Positions 48,941 through 59,928 of a stretch of 64,000 nt of DNA are shown here, one piece after another. The stretch spans positions 222,710,641 through 222,774,640 of the forward strand of contig CM040126.1 in NCBI GenBank assembly GCA_022559845.1, read 5' to 3'. Position 1 is the stretch's first letter; each line of letters opens with the position of its first letter. This DNA is from Amorphophallus konjac. Taxonomy: Eukaryota > Streptophyta > Magnoliopsida > Alismatales > Araceae. Below the pieces are notes generated by a model. It ran no database searches, was not told the DNA's origin, and saw nothing but the letters and a program-made list of their open reading frames with translations. The position numbers and the translations under genes were made by a program.

Positions 48941-51706
48941 TGTAATTACCCAAGATCTGGATACTCGGAAGGACCCGATACCATTCAAGTCCTGGTCCGC
49001 CGCCCACGAACCGGAGGGCTCGGAAGGACTAAAGGATGTGTGTGAGTGGAGGTATACATGAATAAGAAATAAAGCAGGAACAACAATAATATAACAATTA
49101 AATAACTAACTACAATGTCCAGTCCAAAAAGTATAGTCTATAGAAATAAAACGTACCCAATGCCGAGTGAACACTCGGCCTGGCGAGCTGGCAACTACGA
49201 ACCTCCACGTTGCACCTCCGAATCTCGAGGAGGAACCGCCACAGATGAAAAGAAGGGGGTGAGCCTCGTCTCACTGGCTCAGTACGGGTCCTGTGGAACC
49301 CCAACCATAAACAACGGCGGTAACGGAAAGCAGCAGTAATAGCAAAAACATCAAACACGCTGGCCGGTAAAACCTCGGCTCCACAGCTACTCCTACTGTA
49401 CCAGGAAACACACCCTGATCTCACAGTCGGGGGACCACCGAACTAATGAGAAAACCCTGGATACGCCACCAGAAGAAACACCATGACAACACTGTCGCAG
49501 AGGCCCATCCTTCTTGCCCAAGACCACGCGATCTGGTAACACGGTCACGACCTCGCTGTCGTGAACCCAGAGCCATCTAGGGAAAACCCTCGGTAACACT
49601 ACCAGAAACCCAAGACCTCGGTGTCGAGAAATGCCTGGAAACTACCGAAAAATACTGGAAAACCCATCTCGTGTGACAGGAGTACTACCCACTAGAAGCA
49701 AGGCTGGATGCGTCCACTGACGTCTTAGTTCGTGCCTCAAGTGTCTCCCTCCGGCCCAGCGGGAACTGAAACACCGTACTAGTAACCATGAAACAAGGGT
49801 CCAGTTGGGGTCATGCTCATCAGCACGTGTCTGAAGTCCCCGACCATGTGTGCACACACTGACTGACTGCACGTGTCAGGCCCTCTAGCTGGTTTTCCTC
49901 CCGGCCTAGACTCGAGCCACTACAGGGGAGGCCCTATGGTGACCAGTGTACAAACCGTCTCTCTCGGGTGTAGCTCTCCACCTACTCCCGAGTAGGTATG
50001 CACACACGTGCAAAGGCAGGCTACGACTAGTGGGGGCTCACTGAGTAAAATGACTCTCGGAAGAGCCCTCAGAATACGGACAGGCTACGCATGAGCCCTG
50101 TCATAAATTAGCTCAGAAAATAGGTGGCATGATGCCACCGGACTCTAGACAGTCTACTAAACCTATTAAACTCAACGACCCTCGAGTCACAAGACTCAGG
50201 TCAAGGTCATCGCACAGGACAGCTCTAGGCCGTCAATCTGGCCTACCCCTAGGTCAGAAACCACAGTACGATATAGCTTTTAAGGTAGGACATAACCACC
50301 GACTTAATCCCTTCAAAAGGGAACCTAAGAAACCGTCCAGCCCCAGGCTAGGTAATTGGACTCACAGTCCACAGGCCATACGCATGGCCCACACGAAAAC
50401 TACTTTCCGGAGAAGCTCATGACATGTGGGAATAACCTTCCGCACTCATGTCGATATACGGCGACTCGATCAAGCGTAACATGGAAGCCCGGAACATAAG
50501 AGGGTCACCCGAACCCTTAAACCCACGGGCATGCTAATCGAGGTAAACTGGTACCTCCGGACACCCCAAAATATGGCCACAGCACCCCCGCGGTGTTCGG
50601 GACACTCACAGAGCCAAAGGTCGGTCATTGGGTCTTAACCGGACCGACCGGGACCAAAAATGGGCGAAACAAGGGGTTACGGTCTACCAAGCGCCATCGG
50701 TCAGTCGACCAACCCGACCGCGTCGATGCAGCCAGGACCCGCAAGGGGGTCTGCCCTAGTTGGTCGACCGGGGCAGACGGACGGTGTCGACACAACACGG
50801 GCTACGTTGACCCCTCCTACTGCGGTCGGTCGACCAAAATCTGTAGCGCCCCTGGTTCGCTGTAGGGTCGTTCGGTCGACCGGTTCCGACCGGTCGGTCG
50901 ACCGAATACGGCGGGGACCTAGTCCGAACCCACTCCCGGGGCTCGGTTTCCATGCCAACTTGATTCCAATCGAGGGGGAAAACAACGGGGATCATTCCAT
51001 GGGTCCCAAAACCTAAAAAGGAAGGAAAGAAAGCGAGAAAATGACGTTCGATCAGACGAAATCATCACACTCCCTAAAATGCATTCAAAACCCCCCGATG
51101 AGCGATAACCCACCCCCGGCTCACCACGGGCTACCAAACTTGCGAAAAATGACGTACATGGGCTAAGGATCCATCCACGTACCTCCACCGAAGATTCCGC
51201 GCACCGTTGAAGCCGTTCCGTCGCGAAACGCCCGCAAAACCCTCGCCAATTCACGAACGTGCACCCGAGCTTCAACACGCCACCACGCCTCGATCCTTGA
51301 CCTATCCTCATGCTCTTCACCGTCATGCCGTCTCCACCTCGCCCGCCATCACCTCCGTTGGCCGCCCGGAGGAGAGGGGGAGAGAAAGAGAAGAGAGAGG
51401 GAGAGAATGAGAGAATGGGGAGAGAGAGGGGGTTAGGGTGGTTTAAATAGAAAATCCACGCGGAAAATTCACGATCTGGAAAATACAAAAATGGGGAAAA
51501 ATGCTCCCCACGATCCTCAAAAAACACACAGCGCGCCTGCAGCATCTCAGAGCCCGACAACACATCGGTTCACCCTACACAGGGTTTCGAAGGCTCGTTA
51601 GACACAAACCCACGTAAAGCCCAAAAAACGTTCCGGGACTCACAACGACGCTCTGAACTCACGGATCCCGATCCGGAAGAATGAAAAAAAAATCCGGGGT
51701 GTTACA
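48941..51706 (-). repeat. E3: LTR of a Ty3 family related to C, E1 and E2 (2766 bp)
   Basis: Plus-strand ends TGTAATTACCC and GGTGTTACA (TG...CA). After it comes ATCGTCCCCTCCTTACAG then ATTTCATCCTCGAAATT, matching the C polypurine-tract region. So this is a 3' LTR read on the minus strand. Hairpin TGAGCC...GGCTCA at 49260-49281; GACCATGTGTGCACACACTG near 49843; GTCGAC palindrome cluster 50698-50912; TATA-like CTATTTAAAC on the minus strand near 51442. No host gene is seen. Confidence 0.78.
50698..50912. repeat. GGTCGACC palindrome cluster in E3
   Basis: CAGTCGACCAAC near 50702, TTGGTCGACCGG near 50759, GTGTCGACAC near 50786, CGGTCGGTCGACC near 50824, and two adjacent copies at 50871-50908. 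Same location in the LTR as the E2 cluster. Confidence 0.8.
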
Positions 51707-53660
51707 ATCGTCCCCTCCTTACAGAAATTTCATCCTCGAAATTGAGGCAACCACCAAGGCACCGGGGAAGAATAACACACCCAGTTGGCAATGCTCCCAG
51801 AGCTACAGCAAAACCTCGATACTCGCAGGACACGGATCCTGAGGGACACAGCTAGACCTTGATCATGATCAAACGCCTCGCTCTACTCACAACACACATT
51901 GATCATCAGAGCAGGCATAACACAAAAGGGAAGAAGTCTGGCGTCGCCTCAGCCACCACGAAATTCCAACCGCGGTATCGCTGCCCCGCTCTCGCTCATC
52001 GAGGAAACACAATCCTCGTTATGAGAAACAGCCACCAATCAAATCCAATGCTAGGCGGACCAATCACATGTCAACTCTACTACCAGCTGACTGATCTCAT
52101 GCCCTCTATAAGGGACGACCATCACTGAGCTTCGCCAGCTCACACAGTCATTCCAACTGACTGCGATAAATATGTCGGCTCTGTGCCATGAACCATCTTA
52201 CACCTGGCAAGCCGAATGCCAATAGCCGCAATGGACCAGCTCTATCAGAACTCAAACTTTGACAAAGCCCAGATCCTATCCAGAAAAAGGCACATCACGG
52301 AAATGGCCACCAAAGGCCTCGCTTGCACACGACTCTCGCCATTCCTGACGCACAACAAGCATCATCTTCTGTCTGTGAAAGACCATACACCGATCACCAG
52401 ACACTCATCAAGGGGAAGCCTTCACTCGCTTGACTTCTTCCTTCTTTCCTGGTCCATCACTAGATCCAATGATCACATTGCAAAAATCTAGACAGGCCTT
52501 CCGTTGACTCTCACACAGACCATTACCGCCTCACGAGCCGATCCTCACTCGGATACCGCATCCAATCCGATCCTCATGCCAACTCTACCCTCTCAGCGGA
52601 GCACGGCGAAACCAAATGACAAGATTTTGGAATCCTCGGTCCTCACCTCACCCGACTCAGGGTTACAGGGAAATCCTCCCATGCTGGTCATAGACCAAGG
52701 ATCACCATCCAATGACAACATCCTCACGGAACCTTCCCACACAGGCATCGTCCATTGCACTGTCTCATCAAATCCTCAGTCTCAATCAGTCCAAATGGAT
52801 GCCTGCCATTTCCTCGGCTCTGCTCTCGCCATAGAGCCACAGGGCAACACCTGAACGATCCTTGGCACACGTCTTTAGAACAGACAAGTGCCGCCTGCCA
52901 CCACAGCATCCTGGTCGACGATGCCATGACCAATGCACACGAGTCCCCAAACCTCGTAGATTCTTATCACCGTTGAGTCCTCTTCCACATCATTCCAAAA
53001 CTCTCAGACTCAACTGGGCCTCTTGATGGTACAAACCTTGCCATGGTCGACCACTTGACTAGCCTTACCTGTCGCTCACAGCTACCAACTGAGACCCATA
53101 ATCTCTCAGAGATCACTCCTGGGGAACCACGATCTCATCTGAGGACACAGCTTCCAACAAAGGAACATAGTACTCATGTGGCACACTAGCCGACATATTT
53201 CCCCAAACCTCCATCCTTCCCGTGCCACGAACCACAATGCCTCCAACAATGGCACGACAACCAACATGGCTCACATAGCCAGAGGCAATCTTACACCGAG
53301 GAAGTAATCCTCCAATGCTCCACACAAATCCTCGAGAATCCGCCCGTAGCAACCAACGCCACGATCTTGGGCCTATGGGGTTATAAACCCACTTGACTTC
53401 CGTTGCGCACTCTGATCTATGCACGCAAAAATCATAGCAACGACTCGGGATCCGCCATCCCGACAATCCTCAACTGGGCTGGCTAACTCTGGAGAACAGG
53501 GTGAGGAAAGACCCAATTACCTCGAACCCAAGCATAAATTCTCTCTCTTAATCTGAAAATCCTCTACAATTTTGTAGGCTCCGATCCAACACATCGGGAA
53601 CCACAACACTAGCTACGAGTCTTTGCAATCACCGCCCAATTGGCACACATTGATGTAGGA
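51707..53660 (-). other. Internal region of the E3 element, no recognisable pol
   Basis: Starts with a polypurine tract on the minus strand (GTAAGGAGGGGAC). After ATTTCATCCTCGAAATTGAG no chromodomain, integrase or RT can be read in any frame. The longest minus-strand open frame (53113-53466, 117 codons) has no recognisable domain. This may be a non-autonomous (LARD-like) internal region or a decayed one. The right LTR of this element is not in the window. Confidence 0.4.
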
Positions 53661-53667
53661 CAAAATA

Positions 53668-54246
53668 ACTATAGATTTAAGTATCTCCTTCTCCTCATCA
53701 ATTGCTCCTTTAGAAATGGCAATACCATAAATGTTAACAAGAAGAAGCTTGGCTAATTACCAACAGCACGTGCCAAACACCTTGTGCCAACCCTCTTTAT
53801 GGAATTAGGACTCACGTCGACTCCTTTAATGCCAAGTGACCCTCTACCAATGCTTTACCAACCTTATCTGCATCCTCATTTGTTAACTCATTCTCAGATA
53901 GATTTAGCTTCACACGGCACAACTTCACAGCTTCTCCAATAGACAAAGCAGGAGCAGCCTTCGCTGTGATATCACTTCCAGCGAGTTCTAATACTTCAAG
54001 TGAAAGGCAGCCCCCAGCAAGGTTTCCAAGTGTTTTGCTAAGAGCCTTTTCAACATACATGTCAAGCAGATGGTCTCGCAGATCGAGCTTCCATAGATGG
54101 GCACCGGGCGTTGGTAGTGGTGGGGGGCATCGATACCCCTGTTCACTCCTGTGGCCGGTGTAGGATGGCAAGGCTCTAGGACGATGGTCTGCCAGAGGCG
54201 ATGGTGCAGCAATGGGTCTTCTCCAGAGCTGCTTCTTAGTGGCCAT
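53668..54246 (-). pseudogene. RanGAP-like leucine-rich-repeat gene fragment
   Basis: From about 54093 downward, the minus strand reads KLDLRDHLLDMYVEKALSKTL, then LEVLELAGSDITAKAAPAL, KLNLSENEL and VGKALVEGH. This matches the C-terminal leucine-rich repeats of plant Ran GTPase-activating protein, which hydrolyses Ran-GTP at the nuclear envelope. After a stop at 53812 the similarity goes on in shifted frames (SPNSIKRVGTRCLARAV; GAIDEEKEILKS) to about 53668. Part of one repeat after ALSKTL is missing. The first 50 residues (from 54246) are not RanGAP, so the 5' end is a fusion. There are no introns in the matched part. Too short and broken to be a working RanGAP; most likely captured by a transposon or a truncated duplicate. 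Confidence 0.72.
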
Positions 54247-54440
54247 TGAGGGCGGGGTGAATAGCGTCCAGTGCAGTGGCAGGCTGGGTGAAGAATAGGG
54301 AGGGGGGGAAGGATTGTAGGAGTAGGATGTGCAGGGTGGGGTGGGAAGAGGGGTGGGGTTTAGAGAGAGAAGTTAGAGAGAGAGAGTGAGAAAGAAAGGG
54401 AGAGAGCACGAGATGTAGGGGGTGGAGCTTGAAGCTCACA
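54247..54440. other. GA-rich low-complexity stretch beside the RanGAP fragment
   Basis: Strong purine strand bias (GAGAGAGAG, GGGTGGGG). On the minus strand it is CT-rich, like a 5' UTR or leader of the sense strand of the RanGAP fragment. No domain. Confidence 0.5.
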
Positions 54441-54717
54441 TAGGCCGCCCTGCAGGTTGTAGATTGGCGAGCTGAGCATTCAGGGGAGGGCAGGCAGTAG
54501 CACCATTCTCAGAGGGGATCATGCTTGTCAAGCTTGGACGTGGGAGTGTGCTCATGGATGCTGACGAGCTCGGGAAGGCAACGGAGCTGCGATGGTGCCC
54601 TTGACAGTTGCTTCATCGAGGACGACAATGGCGAGATGTTGGCGAGGGTGCTTGGAGGGAAGCATGCATGTGGACGCCGTTGCACTTGGTGAGATGGTCA
54701 TTCACAGCAGTGAGGAT

Positions 54718-54881
54718 GCAGTGCTCGCACACGTGTGCTCGAGATGACGTCATGCTTAGAGGGGCGCCACTGTGCTCGGCCTACTCGGAGGAGGGGCGTG
54801 CGCGGTGCTCGGAGGTGAGGGCACAATGCTCACCTACGCATGCTCCGGATGCCGTCGTGCTTGGAGAGGTGCCGCAAACAT
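54718..54881. repeat. Degenerate repeat, about 50 bp, two copies 114 bp apart
   Basis: TGCTCGCACACGTGTGCTCG at 54721 and TGCTCACCTACGCATGCTCC at 54835. Each is followed by ATGCCGTC/ATGACGTC and GTGCTTGG/ATGCTTAG. No coding support for the region 54440-55520, which shows only unsupported open frames. Confidence 0.5.
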
Positions 54882-55599
54882 GGTTATCATGTGACTGCAT
54901 GGGCGTGCCGACTTCACGCTCTGACTTCCCAAGATGACTGGGTGGTGGTGGATTGTTGTGATGGGAACGGGGAGCGGTGAAGGGTCGACTGCCGTCACAC
55001 TTGGATGGCTTCCAGCTCTGCGAGGGGTGCTCTGGGCGGCGTGGGGAAGCTTCTTGATCCGTACGGCAAGAAGGCAGCACGGTGCGATGCCTTATGTGCT
55101 TGCCGTGATCGAACGAGGCTGTTATCATGGTAGGGCGAGCACCGTGCCCGGACTCGGAGATGGCCGGGCTCGTTCGACGTGTTCGCCACTCCTTCGTTCC
55201 GTAGCCAGCGGGACCGATGAAGAAAATGGGATTTTGTTTAGGGAGGCTCTCGTGCATGGCGATGGGAGCTTGGCGGTGGTGAGTTGGATCCGATGGTGGC
55301 GAATTGCATGCTGTGTAGTGGAGAGGGGGAACCGTAGGGGGGCTAAGAATGAGAACGACTATGGCTGTGTTGGTGGATGGTGGTAGCGGCGAGGTTGCAT
55401 GCGGTGGAGGGGACGGTGGCAACGGTGAGGCTGCATGCAGGGACTGCAGCGGGAGACAAAGGAGTTCGCCCCGTCGACGCTGCATGAAAGGACCGTGGCG
55501 AGGGGAGTAGGCCCACGCTTCACTGCTATTGTGCTGGCGGGACTTGGCCGTCTCTGCAAGCCAGCGTAGCGAGGGGAAAGGTGGGTGGATGGCGATGGG

Positions 55600-55975
55600 A
55601 AGTTGGGTTCTCAGATGAGCAGAGGAAGGGAGGAGTGGGGGAGTGAGAAGAGGGGGCGGCTGGGATAGTAGCAGCGGACAGGAGATGGGCAGACTTAAAG
55701 AGAGGTGGGGAAGCTGTCGAAGTGTAGAGGGAGGGGAGAGGATAAGAGTTCAGAGAGAGGTGGGGGAGGTGCAGGGAGAGGAGAGGCCGCATGGGGGGGG
55801 GAGGAGAGGGGGCTGGGGAAGATGAGGCTAAGAGAGAGAAGGAGAGGCCGAGATGTAGGAGGGAAGGGAGGGGAAGACCTGGGCGTCGCACCCAGCCGAG
55901 GGGAGAGGGAGAGAGAGGGGCATCGCACCCCTGGGAGGGAGGAGATGGGGAAGAGAGAGATAGAAAGGGCATGGA
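55600..55975. other. Long GA/CT-rich stretch
   Basis: About 375 bp of purine-biased plus strand (GGGAGGGGAGAGG, GAGAGAGAG). It produces long low-complexity open frames on both strands with no recognisable domain. From 55976 to 56276 the DNA is AT-richer and I see nothing in it. Confidence 0.6.
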
Positions 55976-56276
55976 CCACACATCCGAGGATATCTTTCAA
56001 AAAATTCTTAATTCAACTTGTTTCTATAAAGAAAGATTACATGACCCTTTTATAGACTCCACAAAGAAGACCAAAAGATAACTCACCTAACACCTACTTG
56101 CTACTCATCATAACTCTATTGGGAAGATTAAAGGACACACAAAAAAGGACTCTTACATTACATAGATATCTTATTTCCTATAAAAGAAAAGCACACATAT
56201 AGGCCCACTAATGTGGCCCATTAACATAAACACTTAGAAATAGTAACCGACAGTTCTCCGCACTGCTTGATGATCT

Positions 56277-58610
56277 TGTGACGATCCCGTCACACATCCT
56301 TTCGGAATAATGCCAACACCCTTATTGGTGCGGACACCCGAGCAGTTGATCGGCGCGATACGCCGAGCCACCGGTACCGCATACGGAGCACGACTCGAGC
56401 CACCTCAGCATCTATTTGGCTCGGAGACAGCCTGGAGACGCCCCTCTGAGTCCCGGCATTTATCATATTTAGTTAGACTTTATGTGTGTGTAATTTGTGT
56501 TTATTTCATTGTATGCGGTTTGCTATTTTGATTGTAAGAGGGGCTTATGTGCAATTTGGACCCCGTGGGCCCCACAGGCCCCCCAGGCCCCATCCCATTG
56601 AGCCACCTCACCCATGGGCCCCATGTGGGGTCAGTCAACATGTCAAATGGAGGCTTCTAGATGGGTGGGCCAAGTGGGGGACAAGGGACTTGGAAAGTCC
56701 ACATTTGGCCACCCACCCCCACCTACCAAGTCCACCTTCTACTCCTTGGTCCAAGGGCCGCCCCCCTCCTTGTTTTTATATATTATTTTTGTGTGTGTCT
56801 CACACTCAATCCAGGCCACTCATTCCCATCCCCTAGATCCAACGGTTGCCAATGGATTTGAGATGTAACACATAAATACTTGTAATTTCCCATTTTCATG
56901 AATTAATGCCATTTGATTCAAGCAAATTCAAGAGCAAGGGCTGGTGCGCCCCCCTCCTCTCTCCTCCCTCTCCCCCTTGAAGCTATGAAGGCTTCCATTC
57001 TGAGGTGTGACGTCTCGTGTATCGGTTCCGACGATCGCCGCCGCCGCCACGAGCCGCCACCGCACCGCCACCGCCATCAACGGAGTTCTGCCTGCGCAGT
57101 ACCACAGAAGCTTCCATGAATTTCTTGTCTCAGCCACGAGCTCAGATAGATCTGGGAATTTTAGTGGATGTTCCAGAGGTCTCAAGGACATCCCACAAAT
57201 TTTGGTTTGCCATTCAGATCTCGTTTCATATTTTTTGATTTTCATCCACTCTTCCATTTCGGTTCTGCCAGAGTTCTGTCCAGATTCATCCCCGCCCTGA
57301 GTTTCATGTCTTAGGCCCACTTTTTGATTTATGTTGGTTCGCCCAATTTTATTTGGGATTCCACCCATCCATCCCTTCATCCACAATTTTTCTCCCTTTT
57401 TGATTCGCCCATCTCATATTTTCTAAAAATCGTTCTCAGACCCATCTACAGTTCTGTCCACCTGTTCCCAGATCCGACCACCAGTCACCCCACAAATCAT
57501 AGTAAATCACCACCACCTCCAAATCAAATGCCAAAAATAGTCACAGTTCCGTGGTTTGATACCCTACAACTTTGAAGAAGAGCTCAAGAGCTGAATCGGA
57601 GGTTTACTAGGCGGTCAACGGTGGTTCTCAGACAAGTACTCTACAGATCTAAGATTTCGGTTACTGTACAACAGGGGCTTGTAAATTCAATAAAGTTCTG
57701 ATCCGACCATATCCAGCAGATCTCTCTAGGTCTATATCGAAGCATTTGAAGAGAACTTTCCAACGATAGCTCATGCGTCCCGATCCGACGTCAGGATTGC
57801 TCGCAGCGGCCGTTTTCGCCGGAGCGCGCGCCGGAAGACAGCAACCAAAATCCGTGGACAGCTAGTTCATCAATTGGGAATCGGGGCCGATCGACCCCCG
57901 ATCGGTGTTCCCGGCCGACCGCCGTCCGTGGAGGCGCACCACCAGGGGTCCCCATCATAGTGGGTCCCACCCCCGCAGATCCGGAGGACAGCACCATCCG
58001 TGGGCCCCGCGGGCCCGCAGAACCCGCCGTTCGGAAAGCACGAAAACGCAGAGTTCGGCACCGCCGAGCGACATCAAGATGTTGCCCGTCAACCCGAGTT
58101 GCGTGATTCCCGGACTCCACATGTGACCTTTTACCTCCCTACGTGGAGTGGGTCAAATCTTTGTATTGCTGTGATATTGTTTAACCGGGAGTCCGTGATT
58201 CGGCCGGGGTTGTCTTCGCCACGCCAGGTGCGTGGAGGTAAAGGTCTTAACTCCTTGGCATTACATTGCTTAGCTAGTATACGGTCTTAGGCCGCTGTCG
58301 AGAGAGTAGGTACTAGCCCGTGTGTCCATGTCACCGCTGTGAGAGTGAGTGTGACCCGTCCCGTGACTCGATCCGAGTCCGAAAGTTGAGTCGGACTACC
58401 CTTGACCTCCACCGGTTCCTTAACCGCGGACGGCCCGCTCTTTCCCTCGCTTGGGACGACGAGTGAGCTTCCACCTCTGTTAGCGACGTTTTGCCACTAG
58501 GAGCTCGTAGTGTCGGGCTTAGTGTCTCCCTGGTGTGTGCTGCTGGTCGCGTCTTTATCTAGAGTCCGAGGGTGGCACCTAGTAGTGTCGTCTCCCGTGT
58601 CCGTCCCGCA
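56277..58610 (+). repeat. Element F 5' LTR (2334 bp)
   Basis: Starts TGTGACGATCCCGTCACA, an internal inverted repeat right at the end (TGTGACG and CGTCACA), and ends GTCCCGCA before the primer site. GC-rich. No palindrome cluster of the kind seen in A, B, D and E. No supported gene; the open frames here are incidental. Confidence 0.85.
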
Positions 58611-58616
58611 TCAGTT

Positions 58617-58628
58617 TGGTATCAAAGC
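58617..58628 (+). promoter_or_regulatory. Primer-binding site of element F
   Basis: TGGTATCAAAGC, six bases after the LTR end. Like element C, it has A in place of G in the TCAGAGC part of the canonical Met-tRNA site. Confidence 0.8.
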
Positions 58629-58932
58629 AGTCGAGTCTAGGGTAGTCTTTGCATATGTCTTGCATGCATCATGGTCTAAGTCAAGTCTAGGATCATCATT
58701 ATTTTCAAAACAAAACAAAAGTGTGTTTTAAATTGCATTTCATCCCGATAATTCGGTATCTTAAAAGGTGTTGTCCGAACGTTAGGCTACGCCTACCGGG
58801 AGGTCACACACTTACGGGAGTGATCTTCGGATCGATTAACTCTGCCCCGTACCGGATATTGGTTTAGGTCTAAGTGCTTCAGTTAGTGGGTGTTTGCATT
58901 AGTCGGTGTCTTCTAGGTCGTGTGTCAGTTGC

Positions 58933-59928
58933 ATGCCCACCCGTCGAGGTACCCAATACTCGCCACCACCACCTATGGCGGATTCCCGGGCCCGTAGCTC
59001 CGATGAGTCCTCGACGGTCGAGATGTTCCGAGCCATTATGGAACGTCTTGACACGCGTATGGATGGTCTTAGTACGCGTATGGATGGCATAGGAACGCGT
59101 CTAGAAGGGGAAATGAAAGCCCTCGAGGATCGGGCCGAGAGTTCAGATCAGTCCATTCAGGGCCTAGTTGGGAGGATCGCAGTCCTAGAGAGGGGCCCAG
59201 TAGCGGCGCAACCCGCGCCGACGAATGGCCAACAAGAGCCGGTGCAGCAACCCGCTGTGCCAAGGGCTCAAGTGGATAATGTTGGGGTTCAACAGGTGCA
59301 TGTGGTGGATGATTATGCATCTGATAATGATCAAGGGGGTAACAGTCATCGTCATCAACGACGGAATCGTGATGACGAGGATGACGACCGCATTCTTAGG
59401 GGTGTGCGTGCGGACCCTCCCACTTTTAACGGGTCCTTGGACCCTAGGGTGTATTTAGATTGGGAGGCCGGCATGGACCGGTACTTCGAGTGGTTTGAGA
59501 TGACGGACCACCGAAGAGTCCGATACGCAAAGATGAAGCTGCAAGGGCAGGCCCAAACTTATTGGATCAATGTGGAGAGCCTGCTCAACCAGCGACGTCA
59601 ACCCCAAATCGGTACTTGGGATGATATGAAAATCAAATTGAGGGAGAAATACCTTCCCGCCTCATATCGCCAACGTCTTATAGACAAGTGGCAAAGCATC
59701 TCCCAAGGGAACCGATCCGTGACCGAGTACACCGCCGAGTTCGATGAGTATTACTTGCGGTGCGGGGTCACGGAAGAGAGCACCATGACGATATCCCGCT
59801 TTCGGAGAGGTCTGCGGCCCAATTATCAATATGAACTCTTTCGCCGCAATGCGACCACTTTGGAGCAGGCGTATCAGATTGCTCTCAAATTGGAGCAGGT
59901 CGAGGCCGAGTTCGAGTCACCCCACTAG
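58933..59928 (+). CDS. gag: gag capsid region of element F
   Basis: ATG at 58933 (MPTRRGTQY) is the first Met of the frame; the frame opens a little earlier without ATG. Residues 20-90 look like a coiled coil (MERLDTRMDG repeats of RMDGL/RMDGI, then IQGLVGRIAVLE). After an Asp-rich linker, the retrotransposon gag core starts near VRADPPTFNGSLDP and runs through MKLQGQAQTYW, KLREKYLP, YRQRLIDKW and GLRPNYQYELF. A TAG at 59926-59928 separates this from the nucleocapsid in the same frame; a Gln codon is the likely ancestor. If read through, it continues into pol. Confidence 0.88.
   Translation: MPTRRGTQYSPPPPMADSRARSSDESSTVEMFRAIMERLDTRMDGLSTRMDGIGTRLEGEMKALEDRAESSDQSIQGLVGRIAVLERGPVAAQPAPTNGQQEPVQQPAVPRAQVDNVGVQQVHVVDDYASDNDQGGNSHRHQRRNRDDEDDDRILRGVRADPPTFNGSLDPRVYLDWEAGMDRYFEWFEMTDHRRVRYAKMKLQGQAQTYWINVESLLNQRRQPQIGTWDDMKIKLREKYLPASYRQRLIDKWQSISQGNRSVTEYTAEFDEYYLRCGVTEESTMTISRFRRGLRPNYQYELFRRNATTLEQAYQIALKLEQVEAEFESPH

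Noticed and set aside
53113..53466. Minus-strand frame of 117 codons in the E3 internal region
   Set aside because: No recognised domain and no conserved partner in the window; not supported as a gene.
55526..56081. Long open frames in purine-rich DNA
   Set aside because: Low-complexity Gly/Arg/Glu or Ser/Pro strings on both strands; no domain.
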